Shown: positions 31,062-40,653, counted from the stretch's first letter. The stretch is 41,933 nucleotides of DNA from Fibrobacter succinogenes (GCA_902762795.1 CACWPM010000038.1:1-41933); one strand, 5' to 3'. Notes: generated by a model not told the origin, from the sequence alone. Program-made: numbers and translations.

Positions 31062-32924
31062 TCAATCGATACGATGTCCTTTCAAGTCAAAACGTTTGCC
31101 GTTCTTTTCGATAAATACCTTTTGGTCCGCAAAACGAAGGCGCACGCCATCATCCGCATTCACTCGCGTCCTCGACACCACAGGCTTAAGTGCAGAGGTT
31201 CCGTCCCTGGCAACGCCATCAACGGCAAAGGACGGAGCAAAGCCCGCGTTCAAAGCCTCAAGTGCGCCAACCAAGTACGCAAACGGAGCATTCCAGTTGA
31301 TGGCCACTTCATTCGTAGCATAGCTACAACGATCGTCGATATAAGAGGTCGCCAAGGTCTTTCCGGTCCTATAATCCTTACACATCCAAGTTTCTTTTCC
31401 AATATCTTCACCACCTGGCTGCGGACCGCCTACGACCATTCCCGGGACAGGCGGTTCAACACTATCAGCGGTGCTTGGGCGATGGTGAGGCAAAAGCGGA
31501 GACTTTGTACCAAACCCCGTTACAAAAGACATGTCAAGAGGATTCTTGCCAAGCAGGTAGTCCACCACTTTCTTCGCGGCTTCGTAATACTTTGGGTCAC
31601 CCGTCAAGTAGTAAGCATGGAGAAGAAGAACGCCCTGGTTTCCGGCAACAGAATTCGATCCCCAGACAAAATCTTCATTTGACATTACCACACCAAAGCC
31701 CTTAGAGGCGCTATAAGCAAATTCATTTGCAAATTCCGTAAGCATTTTCTTTGCAGTAGCAGCATCCGCCCCCGCTTCGGTCGGATGGCCCGCAGCAGCA
31801 TAAACTGCAAGGCCGTACATTTCAGGCCAAGCCGGAACAATGTTCGTTTCATTAGGATTAAGAGTCGGTTTGTACGATTCATCACCCGTAGAAAGGTAGA
31901 GTTCCATGCCGGCAAAGACCTTTTCGTCATCCAATTTGCCATCGCTATAAGTACCCGATCCAACATCTCTCGGATTGTTGAACACCATCTTAGGATTTTC
32001 AGCACCCCAAGCATAGGCTTTCTTGGCGGCTTCAAGGCACTTATTCGCATAAGCTTCGTCAAAAGGCTTATACACACGATAAGCAGCGGCCATCACCCCC
32101 GCAAAGTCAAACGCCGGCGCAGTTCCTTTTCCGACAACATAAAGTTTAGCTTTATCTTCTTCGGGCATGATATCGCCCGGGAACTGGAGCGTGGTTAATT
32201 TATGATAAACCATACCATCTTCAGCCTGCATGGTAAGCATCCAGTCCAAGTTCCATTTGATTTCAGCAAGCAAGTCCGGCAAATTACCTTCGGCAGGGAT
32301 ATTCCACTTGAGCTTTTTGAAATACTCCGGGAAATGTTCGTAAAGCGACAAGAGCGTATAGGTGGTGACTCCCGAGTTCACGATATAACGTCCATAGTCC
32401 CCCGCATCATACCAGCCCTTGCTCGACAGCATCGTTCCCGTTGCACCCGTAGATTTATGAAAATCCACCGTTTCATTGGTGTGTCCAGCAGCACGAGCCC
32501 ACTGCCCCGCATACTGTTCTTCCAAAGCTATAGAGGCTCGCTGATAATAATACCACTTGAGAGAAGCCTTGGCGACATCTTCAAAAACCTTGTCCGCAAT
32601 TTTCAAGTCCGAACGAAGGACTTCTCCACCCTGCTTGATGGTATAGATTCCCGCTTTCGTCAGTTCGGAAAAATCAACAAGCTGAACATCTTGTTTGCTC
32701 GGTTGCCACTGAGATGCAGCCTTCGGAGTCACCTTGAGGACCGTTTGCCCAGCCGCATCGACAATTTCGATGTCACCTGACCCTTCGAACAAGGTAAATT
32801 CCTTTGGATCAGTCGTACGGTAACCGACCTGGTTAATATAGGCGGTCGCAGCAGCCGCAACTGTAGCAAGCGAAAGCATCATCGCCATTAAAGGTATGTA
32901 CAGTTTCAAACCGACCTTTGACAT
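31062..32924 (-). CDS. Secreted GH9 endoglucanase, paralogue of the 28702 gene
   Basis: The start at 32924 has GAGG eight bases upstream; the 620-residue product begins MSKVGLKLYIPLMAMMLSLA, a signal peptide. It follows the same plan as its neighbour: the Ig-like domain (ATAYINQVGYRTTDPKEFTL), the GH9 domain with GWYDAGDYGRY, PHHRPS and YATNEVAINWNAP, and a C-terminal motif DQKVFIEKNGKRFDLKGHRI. Unlike the neighbour it has no long Ser linker and the catalytic domain joins the tail through a short segment. Both should hydrolyse internal beta-1,4-glucan bonds. The pair arose by tandem duplication. Confidence 0.94.
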   Translation of the reverse strand: MSKVGLKLYIPLMAMMLSLATVAAAATAYINQVGYRTTDPKEFTLFEGSGDIEIVDAAGQTVLKVTPKAASQWQPSKQDVQLVDFSELTKAGIYTIKQGGEVLRSDLKIADKVFEDVAKASLKWYYYQRASIALEEQYAGQWARAAGHTNETVDFHKSTGATGTMLSSKGWYDAGDYGRYIVNSGVTTYTLLSLYEHFPEYFKKLKWNIPAEGNLPDLLAEIKWNLDWMLTMQAEDGMVYHKLTTLQFPGDIMPEEDKAKLYVVGKGTAPAFDFAGVMAAAYRVYKPFDEAYANKCLEAAKKAYAWGAENPKMVFNNPRDVGSGTYSDGKLDDEKVFAGMELYLSTGDESYKPTLNPNETNIVPAWPEMYGLAVYAAAGHPTEAGADAATAKKMLTEFANEFAYSASKGFGVVMSNEDFVWGSNSVAGNQGVLLLHAYYLTGDPKYYEAAKKVVDYLLGKNPLDMSFVTGFGTKSPLLPHHRPSTADSVEPPVPGMVVGGPQPGGEDIGKETWMCKDYRTGKTLATSYIDDRCSYATNEVAINWNAPFAYLVGALEALNAGFAPSFAVDGVARDGTSALKPVVSRTRVNADDGVRLRFADQKVFIEKNGKRFDLKGHRID

Positions 32925-33023
32925 TGGATTTTCCTCAAAGAAAATATCAAACATAATCTATCCTAAAAAAATCGATTGTCTAACTTTTGTTAGAAAATTC
33001 TGGTTACAATTGTACCCAAAATG

Positions 33024-34313
33024 TTATTTTTTGACGTATCGAATGGCTTTCATCTCACCCGAAGGAGAATTCAACATTATCCCGTAAATTCCCGTCGGTA
33101 ACGATGATAGGTCCAGCTCCTTGCGGAAGATACCGTTAATCTTGCGGGAACCGTTAACAGAGACTATCGTATAACGGAATTCCGCCAAAGTCCCGTAAAC
33201 AAATAAGCGATTCCCATGTATTTCCATGTCATACGATTTGGCAATTAAAGGCACAAATCCCGATGTCGTATCCTTCGCCGTGGTGTCCTTTACCGTAGTA
33301 TCCTTTGCGACCGTATCTTTCGCTACAGTATCCTTTGCCGTGGTATCGACAGGGACTTTGGCAGACTTTGCTTCACGAGCTTTATCAAGGAAAGCAACCG
33401 CTTTGTTCAAGTTCTCGGTCGAGTTCATCACGTTGCCGCCATGTTCGCCGTTCGGCACCTGAACATATTCCGTCACCACATTGTGATGCTTGAGAGAGTC
33501 GTAAAGTTCCTTGCTCTGTTCGATGTTCACAACCTGGTCTTTAGTTCCGTGGAAAATGATAACCGGCGGATCATCGTCGCTCGCATAGTAGGGCGAACTG
33601 GCGACCATCCACTTGTCCTTGTTGCCTTCACGTTCCACGCCAATGAATTTTCCTTCCATTGTTCCGGAACCACCCATGCTGATGGGATTCATCGTGTAAA
33701 TGTCGGTCGGAGGAGACCAAAGCACGGCACCATCGACGCAACTGCTAAACGACGTAAATTCGCCGAGGTCACCAACCAAGTCCACCGTCACCGAACCAGA
33801 CTTGCCTTCTTTCAAGCCACAAGTTGTCGCAGTAAGGCTCGAAAGGTGACCGCCCGAAGAGAAGCCGGATACAGCCACAAAATTCGTGTCAAACTTGTAC
33901 TTAGCAGCATTGCCGCGGACAAAACGCACCACAGCCTTGATGTCGTGAAGCTGCGCCGGATACTTGGCATCGGACGCCGAACGGTGATTCGGAGTCACCA
34001 CAGCATAACCCGCCTTAACATAAGCCGCACAAATAGTGCTCAAGTCCGCGGACCCCTTCATGTTATTGCTGCTCCAGGCGCTACCGTAAGTGTGAATGAC
34101 AACCGGATACGAATCCTTAGCCTGCTTAGGAACGTAAATATCCAGTGTATGATAGGTTTTTCCATCGCCAACGTAGTTCACGTCAGCAGTCTTGTCGGCA
34201 TCCGGCACACTGCCTCCGCCCTGCGGACCACCGAAACCACCCCCCATACCGCCGCCCCATTGAGCGAACGAAAGAACAGCGGTTACTCCGACCGCTATCA
34301 TTATTTTTTTCAT
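33024..34313 (-). CDS. Secreted alpha/beta-hydrolase esterase with sorting-type C-terminal domain
   Basis: The 429-residue protein starts at 34313 with GGAG upstream and a signal peptide (MKKIMIAVGVTAVLSFAQ). After a Gly-rich start it has the alpha/beta fold with the nucleophile Ser152 in GFSSGG, Asp in HGTKDQVV and His in NGEHGGN. The sequence type (DIYVPKQAKDSYPVVIHTYG) is that of carbohydrate esterases. A 15-base tandem repeat codes for a KDT-rich linker. The last 80 residues end in LSSLPTGIYGIMLNSPSGEM and RYVKK, a type IX secretion sorting-like domain. It follows the GH9 pair in the same direction and may remove acyl groups from xylan; that is inferred. Confidence 0.88.
   Translation of the reverse strand: MKKIMIAVGVTAVLSFAQWGGGMGGGFGGPQGGGSVPDADKTADVNYVGDGKTYHTLDIYVPKQAKDSYPVVIHTYGSAWSSNNMKGSADLSTICAAYVKAGYAVVTPNHRSASDAKYPAQLHDIKAVVRFVRGNAAKYKFDTNFVAVSGFSSGGHLSSLTATTCGLKEGKSGSVTVDLVGDLGEFTSFSSCVDGAVLWSPPTDIYTMNPISMGGSGTMEGKFIGVEREGNKDKWMVASSPYYASDDDPPVIIFHGTKDQVVNIEQSKELYDSLKHHNVVTEYVQVPNGEHGGNVMNSTENLNKAVAFLDKAREAKSAKVPVDTTAKDTVAKDTVAKDTTVKDTTAKDTTSGFVPLIAKSYDMEIHGNRLFVYGTLAEFRYTIVSVNGSRKINGIFRKELDLSSLPTGIYGIMLNSPSGEMKAIRYVKK
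33268..33342 (-). repeat. 15-base tandem repeat coding a KDT linker
   Basis: Five units of about GTATCCTTTGCCGTG lie inside the esterase gene and code, read on the minus strand, for repeats of (T/V)-(A/V)-K-D-T. The repeat number could vary between strains. Confidence 0.85.
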
Positions 34314-34836
34314 AACCACTCCAATCAACAACGTTTCTGTGATTAGGAACGTCTTATGTTAATCTAATTTCTAAAAAAAATCCAAGCTTTAGCGTAAACT
34401 TTTTTTTATTGTTGAAGTTTACAACCGGATTCGCTTTACTGAACTTCTTCGAATCACTGGATAAAATCCGTGAATTTACATTTCACATATATGCCGGAGT
34501 TATGCCTGAAATTCCCATTTTTTCAATCAGATTGAACAACTCATAGACACTTTACGCATAGATCTAAACAATGCGAGGCAAATAATCAAATAATTTGAAG
34601 ATAATGATTGTTCGTCGTGAGAATGGAGGCGTCGGCCAAGGATGAGGAGGGTGCAGGGAGGGGCCCGTGCGGCCTTCGCAAAAGTGTGCAAAATGAGTGT
34701 CGCGGGAGGCTGCTTGCAGACTCACATGACGGAATGCAGCCACGGACGCATAAGCGTCAACTCTGAGCTCTCGCCCCGCCCGCAAGACGTATTTTTGACA
34801 TTAAAAAAATGAACCCTTGGCGGTAGGCCATTTCCA
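34314..34836. other. Intergenic region with copy 2 of the 42-base repeat
   Basis: No gene can be supported. AT-rich sequence lies near 34360-34600. The 42-base dispersed repeat is at 34640-34681, next to TGGCCGACGC (reverse at 34629-34638). Confidence 0.5.
34640..34681 (-). repeat. Dispersed 42-base repeat, copy 2
   Basis: The reverse complement of this stretch matches 9528-9569 with one change (CTCATCC for CCCATCC). Confidence 0.75.
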
Positions 34837-35313
34837 CTACTTAATCAATTGTCCGTCGCCATCGCATAAGCCTACGAGTATGCCGTTGCCATCAGAATCC
34901 ACTTTTAGCAAGCCATATTTGGCTTTTTCGTATTTTTTTGCGGAACCTTCTTGAAAAAAGTAGTTGTCCGCTCCGATAGTCAACCGTCCCAAATGCGTCT
35001 TATAACGTATTAAAAGTTCCCCGTCTTTCACATCCTTACCGCTCTGCACGCGCACAAACTTTGCCACCCTGTCGCGGCCGGCCTCCACCACAATGTAGCC
35101 GGATTTAGAATTGTAGTCAATCTCGCTCAAAATCTCATAATTCAACGCCATATAGTCGCCCTGCATAAGCGAACGCGGATCAACCGGCGCAAGGCGCAGC
35201 AAAATTTCAGAACCTTTGCCAATCAGCGCTTCTTTTTGCACTACAGAAAAGGCGAAGAACACGAGCACCAATATCAGATTGGCGGCTAATATAATTTTAT
35301 AATTTTTGCTCAT
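34837..35313 (-). CDS. GDYXXLXY family protein
   Basis: The 158-residue protein starts MSKNYKIILAANLILVLVFF, a single membrane anchor. The family signature appears as SLMQGDYMALNYEI (GDYxxLxY). The rest is a periplasmic beta-rich domain. The gene overlaps the DUF4401 gene upstream by four bases, the usual order DUF2157-DUF4401-GDYXXLXY. The trio is widespread among Gram-negative bacteria, with no settled role that I know of. Its strict linkage points to a shared membrane complex. Confidence 0.9.
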   Translation of the reverse strand: MSKNYKIILAANLILVLVFFAFSVVQKEALIGKGSEILLRLAPVDPRSLMQGDYMALNYEILSEIDYNSKSGYIVVEAGRDRVAKFVRVQSGKDVKDGELLIRYKTHLGRLTIGADNYFFQEGSAKKYEKAKYGLLKVDSDGNGILVGLCDGDGQLIK

Positions 35314-36266
35314 TTGGTTACTCGTTTAATGAAGTAAAACATCAGCAGGAACAACGCACCCGAAGCCATCAGCACATACGACTTGTTGATCAATAACATA
35401 TCTAAATCGTAGTAGAACTTTGCTATTCCGCAAACAAACATTGCAGAAAAGATAACCAGGCACACATAGTCGAGAATCCAAAACGACAAGAGCATCCCCA
35501 TAATCGGTAACGCCATAGCAGGATACATCGCCGTAGATGCACAGCACAGCAATGCAAGGATACAACTCTCAATCAGCCTTTTGCCCGTAACATATTTACG
35601 CAGCAGTGTAAAAGCAATAGCGAAACTGATTGCAGCAAAAACCGTATTGTCGCTATGAATAAACCATAAAAGCACGACCGATATTACAGCAGTGACAAAC
35701 CTGATCGTTTTCAAGTAGCCTTTAAGCACTGCTGAAGCAAACCAATTATCTCGAATGGTGGCGGCAAACAAGCCCATATAAGCTACGATAATCGCAAAAC
35801 AGGATAACTCGATATTGCGATCTTTCATGGAGTGACCAGATACGAAAAGGTCAAAATAAGAGAAACAAATGAGCGGCAGCACCACCAAGGCATAGCAAAG
35901 CAGCATTTGCCGACACAAATGCATCTTGCTCAACGCAAATGACAAAATGGCCGCCACAAATTGCAACACCAAAGTCAACGTCAAGTGACCGGATCCAGCG
36001 ATATACCCGAATGTAAACCCCACGATAAACAGCGGAAACACCAGCAGCAGCAACGCGACATCATTGCCGACAGACGGATTGTCTTGCGAAAACACTATCG
36101 CACAAATAATCGCAACCACCGACAGCACGCCATAAACAACCGAGTGGTCTTGCACTACAAGAGCAACCAAGCCTGCCGACAACGAGGCAATGAAGAAACC
36201 GCCTACGCCCAACACAACAAGCAAAGGCCTAGGCAAATGTTCGGATTTACGGCTGTTATTTTCCAT
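35310..36266 (-). CDS. DUF4401 multi-pass membrane protein
   Basis: The 318-residue protein starts at 36266 (MENNSRKSEHLPRPLLVVLG); an upstream GTG at 36308 is possible but lacks a good site. It has about ten membrane segments separated by short loops, for example LLVVLGVGGFFIASLSAGLV and VALLLLVFPLFIVGFTFGYI. DUF4401 proteins are known as the middle gene of the DUF2157 trio. It lies 29 bases downstream of the DUF2157 gene and overlaps the GDYXXLXY gene by four bases, so all three should be one operon. Confidence 0.88.
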   Translation of the reverse strand: MENNSRKSEHLPRPLLVVLGVGGFFIASLSAGLVALVVQDHSVVYGVLSVVAIICAIVFSQDNPSVGNDVALLLLVFPLFIVGFTFGYIAGSGHLTLTLVLQFVAAILSFALSKMHLCRQMLLCYALVVLPLICFSYFDLFVSGHSMKDRNIELSCFAIIVAYMGLFAATIRDNWFASAVLKGYLKTIRFVTAVISVVLLWFIHSDNTVFAAISFAIAFTLLRKYVTGKRLIESCILALLCCASTAMYPAMALPIMGMLLSFWILDYVCLVIFSAMFVCGIAKFYYDLDMLLINKSYVLMASGALFLLMFYFIKRVTK

Positions 36267-36295
36267 TATCGATAACCAATTGAATTGTTCAATTT

Positions 36296-37174
36296 TTATT
36301 GTTTCCACTTTTTGTATTGTTCTACAATAGCGTACGATGAAGCGGCCAAGGCGGCTGCCGTCAACATCAGGTTGAAAAATATTCCGACAAATTCACGAGC
36401 GAGACATTTAACAAACACGCATTCCAGCACGCACAACGCACCTATGAACAACATTGAATACAACCATATATTCTTTTGTTTCAACGCACACCATATTGTT
36501 GCCGCAGTCACGACAAAAGCCATCCATAAATTATGCGCATCATAACCCGTAATAATTACAAAGCACACCACGAATACCGCTACACCAAATTCAATGGTAA
36601 ACAGAAGGCTTGTAAACCAAGATGGCGGAGCAGATAAACGCGGCAGATATTTTGGGGCAAAAATAAAAAACGAAATCCACGCTGCACCATAGAGCATAAA
36701 CAATGTCGAAAACCAATCTTTATCAGGAAAAAGCGGTATCACGCCCATCGACACAAGCACAATAAAAATTGTCCATAGCGGATAAAAATCAGCGATATAA
36801 ACCCAAGCCAAAATGCAGAGCGCCCATGTGAGGAAAAATACGTAGGAATCGGCCTTGGTCTGGTACACCTGCCCAAATATAGCCCAAAACACGCCCACAA
36901 GCCCACACAAAACAGACACCGTGATTTTGCGGGTGAAATCGCTCATTTTCACTTTTATAGTCACAGCAAAAACCGCAAGAATCAATGCGACGGCAATGCC
37001 CATTTTCACAAAGCGGTGCATGTGCTCCCAATTGTAGGCAAAGAAAAAAATGATGCCGGCCAACATCAGCCCAGAGCCTAACGTCAGCGTAAAAATCTGC
37101 AAAAATCGCATCCAAGCCTTAACATCGGCAGTTTTAGCTTGGTCGCTCCCCGGTAATGTAATTGTATCGTCCAT
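36296..37174 (-). CDS. DUF2157 multi-pass membrane protein
   Basis: The 292-residue protein starts MDDTITLPGSDQAKTADVKA and has about eight to ten membrane segments. The conserved early block is GLMLAGIIFFFAYNWEHM followed by KMGIAVALILAVFAVT, typical of DUF2157. It is the first gene of the trio. No ligand or enzyme motif is visible. Confidence 0.88.
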   Translation of the reverse strand: MDDTITLPGSDQAKTADVKAWMRFLQIFTLTLGSGLMLAGIIFFFAYNWEHMHRFVKMGIAVALILAVFAVTIKVKMSDFTRKITVSVLCGLVGVFWAIFGQVYQTKADSYVFFLTWALCILAWVYIADFYPLWTIFIVLVSMGVIPLFPDKDWFSTLFMLYGAAWISFFIFAPKYLPRLSAPPSWFTSLLFTIEFGVAVFVVCFVIITGYDAHNLWMAFVVTAATIWCALKQKNIWLYSMLFIGALCVLECVFVKCLAREFVGIFFNLMLTAAALAASSYAIVEQYKKWKQ

Positions 37175-37267
37175 ATTAAAATGTAATTGAATTTTAAAAT
37201 TTCCTTTTGAAAATATATCATTTTCGCGGAAAAAGGATGTTTTTTATGTGGTCATTGGTTATTAAAT

Positions 37268-37297
37268 AAAAACGTCATCCCATAGCGATGGGATGAC
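37268..37297 (-). terminator. Rho-independent terminator after dxr
   Basis: A perfect ten-base stem, GTCATCCCAT/ATGGGATGAC (37274-37283 with 37288-37297), has an A run to its left giving a T tail on the minus strand. It lies 27 bases past the dxr stop. Confidence 0.85.
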
Positions 37298-37324
37298 AAA
37301 GCGAGCAACAAAAAATTCTATCGC

Positions 37325-38473
37325 TTACTTCAAGAAACCTTCCGTCATGAGGCGGGCTTCCTTGTCGGCTTCAAGCACCTGTTCGAGCGAGAGATGACCC
37401 GTGACATTCGGGGCCTTGTCCATCACCATTTCCACGTACTTCGGGATGTCGGTGAACTTGAGGTTACCCTTGAGGAAACGATCCACGAGAACTTCGTTTG
37501 CGGCGTTCATCATTGCAGGAACAATACCGCCACGACGGCCTGCATCAAAAGCGAGAGCCAAGCAACGGAATTTGTTGAAGTCCGGTTCAAAGAACGTGAG
37601 CTTTGCAAGCGTCGGCAAGTCGAGGCGCTTGGTTTCGAGCTTGAGGCGATCGGGCCATGTGAGCGCCACCTGGATAGGAATGCGCATGTCGGGAGCGCCG
37701 AGCTGAGCCATCAAAGAACCATCGCGGAACTGTACAAGCGAATGCACCATGGACTGCGGGTGAACAACAACCTTGATCTGGTCATACGGAATGTGGAACA
37801 AGAAATGCGCTTCGAGCACTTCGAGACCCTTGTTCATCATGGAAGCTGAGTCGATGGTAATCTTCTTGCCCATGCTCCACACCGGGTGATTCAAGGCATC
37901 GGCCACGGTGATGTTTTCAAACTTTTCGATAGGCCATTCACGGAACGGGCCACCCGAAGCCGTGATTTCGAGAAATTCCACTTCGGATTCGCGCTTGCCG
38001 CCTTCGAGGCACTGGAAAATAGCGCTGTGTTCGGAGTCAATCGGCGTGATGAAGGATTTCGGATTTTCGGCGAGTTTATCCCAAATCACGGGGCCAGCCA
38101 TGACCATCGTTTCTTTATTCGCAAGAGCCACGTGCTTACCGTGTTCGATTGCAGTAATAGTCGGGAGGCAGCCCACAGCGCCCATCAAGGCGTTGATGAT
38201 GATGTCAGCCTTCGGATCGGCAGCAAGTTCACAGAGGCCATCCATGCCCGCAAGCACCTTCTTGCCAAGTTTATTTTCAAGTTCCTTCGCTGCCGCTTCG
38301 TTGAACATACACACGCGTTCAACATTGTACTTGCGCACAATCTCGGCAACTTTATCAACACTGCTATTCGCGGCAACAGCATATAAATTAAATATGTCAG
38401 AATGTTGTTGGATAACATCAACACTAGATGAACCAATTGAACCGGTGGCACCCAAAAGAACTACATTTTTCAT
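37325..38473 (-). CDS. dxr: 1-deoxy-D-xylulose 5-phosphate reductoisomerase Dxr
   Basis: Dxr turns DXP into MEP with NADPH, the first committed step of the MEP isoprenoid pathway. The 382-residue length is typical. It starts MKNVVLLGATGSIGSSSVDV, the NADPH-binding loop. DSEHSAIFQCL, SGGPFRE, HPVWSMGKKITIDSASMMNK, then GLEVLEAHFLF, and HPQSMVHSLVQF are the metal and substrate sites. The C-terminal helical domain is complete. It is monocistronic with its own terminator. In many genomes dxr is next to rseP; here the two are 15 kb apart on the same strand. Confidence 0.96.
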   Translation of the reverse strand: MKNVVLLGATGSIGSSSVDVIQQHSDIFNLYAVAANSSVDKVAEIVRKYNVERVCMFNEAAAKELENKLGKKVLAGMDGLCELAADPKADIIINALMGAVGCLPTITAIEHGKHVALANKETMVMAGPVIWDKLAENPKSFITPIDSEHSAIFQCLEGGKRESEVEFLEITASGGPFREWPIEKFENITVADALNHPVWSMGKKITIDSASMMNKGLEVLEAHFLFHIPYDQIKVVVHPQSMVHSLVQFRDGSLMAQLGAPDMRIPIQVALTWPDRLKLETKRLDLPTLAKLTFFEPDFNKFRCLALAFDAGRRGGIVPAMMNAANEVLVDRFLKGNLKFTDIPKYVEMVMDKAPNVTGHLSLEQVLEADKEARLMTEGFLK

Positions 38474-38673
38474 CTAAGGTCCTCAAAAAAATTTGAATAT
38501 CTTTTTATTTAAAGATAGAATAAAGATACTGTTTCGCCAAGAAAGCATGATACAAAAACAAGGGTAACATATATACGTTAGCGTTGAGATGATTACAACA
38601 TTTTACATTTCATTAAAAAAATTTTAATGTATATTAGTTATGGGTTTAGGTTTGTGGCTCGCAGGAGGTGCTT

Positions 38674-40653
38674 ATGCGCATACTTTCCTCGGGTGTATTT
38701 GCTGCGTATTGTTGCGCAGTGGGGACGCTTTGGAGTTGTTCGGATTCGTCAAGCAATGACATATCCGGTTCAGAAATCAATTTATCATCGTCAGCCGAAT
38801 ATTCGGATTCATCCGAAGCAGGCGATCCACCAGACAAGAATTATTCTGCCGAAAAAGGCGGAACAAATTCATCATCATCCATCACCAGCGTATCTGAAAG
38901 CTCGTCGGGAACATCGTCGGGCGTGTCCACAGATTCGCGCAAAAGTTCATCAAGCAAGCGTTCTCACCAGAGTTCATCTTCGGGTCCCGAGCAAGGCAAA
39001 TCGTCTGGAATTCAATTAAATTCTAGTTCCAGTTCGAATTCTTTTGTCTATACATCGCCTGCAAATTTTGCAGATACGGTAAACGGCGTTGCTTTCGAAA
39101 TGGTATATGTGGCCGGAGGTTCATACACACGCGGATGCGACAACTGTGCCGAACAGGACAAAATCTACGAATCGCCATCACATAAAGTAACCGTCAGCGA
39201 TTACCACGCCGCCAACACCGAAGTGACTATTGCGCAATGGAATGCCGTGATGGGCGGAAAAAAGAATTCTTGGGAATCGAACAAAGCGCCAAAAATTGGC
39301 GTGAGTTGGTTCGATGCAAACAATTTTGCCTGTAAACTAGGGCAATTGACGGGGCGGCAATACCGTTTACTGACCGATGCCGAATGGGAATTTGCAGCAC
39401 GGGGCGGCAAGGACGGTGTTGCAGACAAGTTTAAATTTTCGGGGAGCAACAACGTTGATGACGTGGCATGGTACTCCGAAAACAGCGGCGGAAAATCCCA
39501 TGATGTCGCGACCAAGAAACCTAACAAACTTGGTCTTTACGACATGAGCGGAAATTCCTGGGAATGGGTTTACGATTGGCTTGTAGGCTACACGTCTGGA
39601 GACAAAGTAAATCCCGTTCAACTTACAGGAAGTGGAAACAAGACGCGTCGTGGCGGGAGTTACGGCGAACCCGCGGAGTTCGCGCGAGTGAGCCGTCGCG
39701 CCATCCGCAGCCGCGATGGCGCCGCAGACATGGGATTTAGACTCGGCATGTCTGCAGAACTCCCGCCGGGCATGACCAGTCCTTGCGAAGCGGCAAATCC
39801 CTCCGCCGCAGTTTGCCAAGGCGACAAGAACCGCGACTGCCGTTTAATCACTGCTGCAGACGAAGCTTGGATTAGCGATGATTACACAGTCATCATCGGC
39901 GAAGAAGGTACTGCAGCCGTATCAGGCTATCCGAACGTTTCAGGGCAATGGTATACGCTCAACAACCGCAGCTTTAACGTTGTCACCAAGAGCGGCACCA
40001 AAACTTATGCCTACTACGTATTCAGCGAAGACGAACTCACAATGATCAGCGATGACGGCATTCCATACCGTCTGTACAGGCGAGCTTTGACCGAAGCGAA
40101 AAGCAAGGTAAGCCTACCCACGGTAAGCAATCCCAAAACGCTGGCACAACTTATCGCCGCCGTGGAACCCGAACGGATAGTGACAGACGAACAGCTCGCC
40201 CACCCCGACACTAGCGTACGCGACCCGCGCATAGCGGCCGCAAGCGGATACACCTGGTTCTTTGACGGACGCTGCTGCGGCGGAAACCACAAGTACCGTT
40301 TCCATCTCGACAAGAGTGGCGACGCGGAATTCGTGGTGATGGATTACGATGACACCCATCACGAAAACATTCTAGCAAAAGGTCGCTGGTTCACCGTCGG
40401 AAACATCGGGCTACACATCGTATTAAATGGCAAGTATTTCAACTACCTCTATACGGCAGGCGAACGCACCATGAGCTACAGCGAGTACATGCCGGCAGGC
40501 CCCATCTTCTGCCACATTTCGTTCCAGAGCTACGAACGCGGAGACTTCCGCATATTCAACAAAACTTTATTCGATGACAAGATTAAACGCCCACGCGGTT
40601 TCAACGGAGAAAATCCGGTCTATGAAGCCGGCGATTACCAGTGGGGTTCGTAA
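38674..40653 (+). CDS. Ser-rich lipoprotein with a SUMF1-like domain
   Basis: The start at 38674 follows AGGAGG by six bases (GTG 38668 overlaps the site). The 659-residue protein has a lipoprotein signal ending in LWSC and a Ser-rich linker to about residue 125. A SUMF1/formylglycine-generating-like domain spans about 135-355: VAGGSYTRGCDNCAE, the YRLLTDAEWEFAARGG block, LYDMSGNSWEWVYDW, RRGGSYGEP and GFRLG. The Cys pair used by sulfatase-activating enzymes is not seen after RRGGSY, so enzyme activity is doubtful. Two related beta-rich parts follow (GQWYTLNNRSFNVV and GRWFTVGNIGLHIV). The next gene starts immediately after the stop. Confidence 0.85.
   Translation: MRILSSGVFAAYCCAVGTLWSCSDSSSNDISGSEINLSSSAEYSDSSEAGDPPDKNYSAEKGGTNSSSSITSVSESSSGTSSGVSTDSRKSSSSKRSHQSSSSGPEQGKSSGIQLNSSSSSNSFVYTSPANFADTVNGVAFEMVYVAGGSYTRGCDNCAEQDKIYESPSHKVTVSDYHAANTEVTIAQWNAVMGGKKNSWESNKAPKIGVSWFDANNFACKLGQLTGRQYRLLTDAEWEFAARGGKDGVADKFKFSGSNNVDDVAWYSENSGGKSHDVATKKPNKLGLYDMSGNSWEWVYDWLVGYTSGDKVNPVQLTGSGNKTRRGGSYGEPAEFARVSRRAIRSRDGAADMGFRLGMSAELPPGMTSPCEAANPSAAVCQGDKNRDCRLITAADEAWISDDYTVIIGEEGTAAVSGYPNVSGQWYTLNNRSFNVVTKSGTKTYAYYVFSEDELTMISDDGIPYRLYRRALTEAKSKVSLPTVSNPKTLAQLIAAVEPERIVTDEQLAHPDTSVRDPRIAAASGYTWFFDGRCCGGNHKYRFHLDKSGDAEFVVMDYDDTHHENILAKGRWFTVGNIGLHIVLNGKYFNYLYTAGERTMSYSEYMPAGPIFCHISFQSYERGDFRIFNKTLFDDKIKRPRGFNGENPVYEAGDYQWGS

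Noticed and set aside
34564-34785. Minus-strand frame of 73 codons
   Set aside because: It lies over the 42-base dispersed repeat and its peptide is the translated repeat.
38674-40653. Sulfatase-activating formylglycine enzyme with a sulfatase partner
   Set aside because: The usual Cys after RRGGSY is not seen and the adjacent gene is a phosphatase-fold protein, not a sulfatase.
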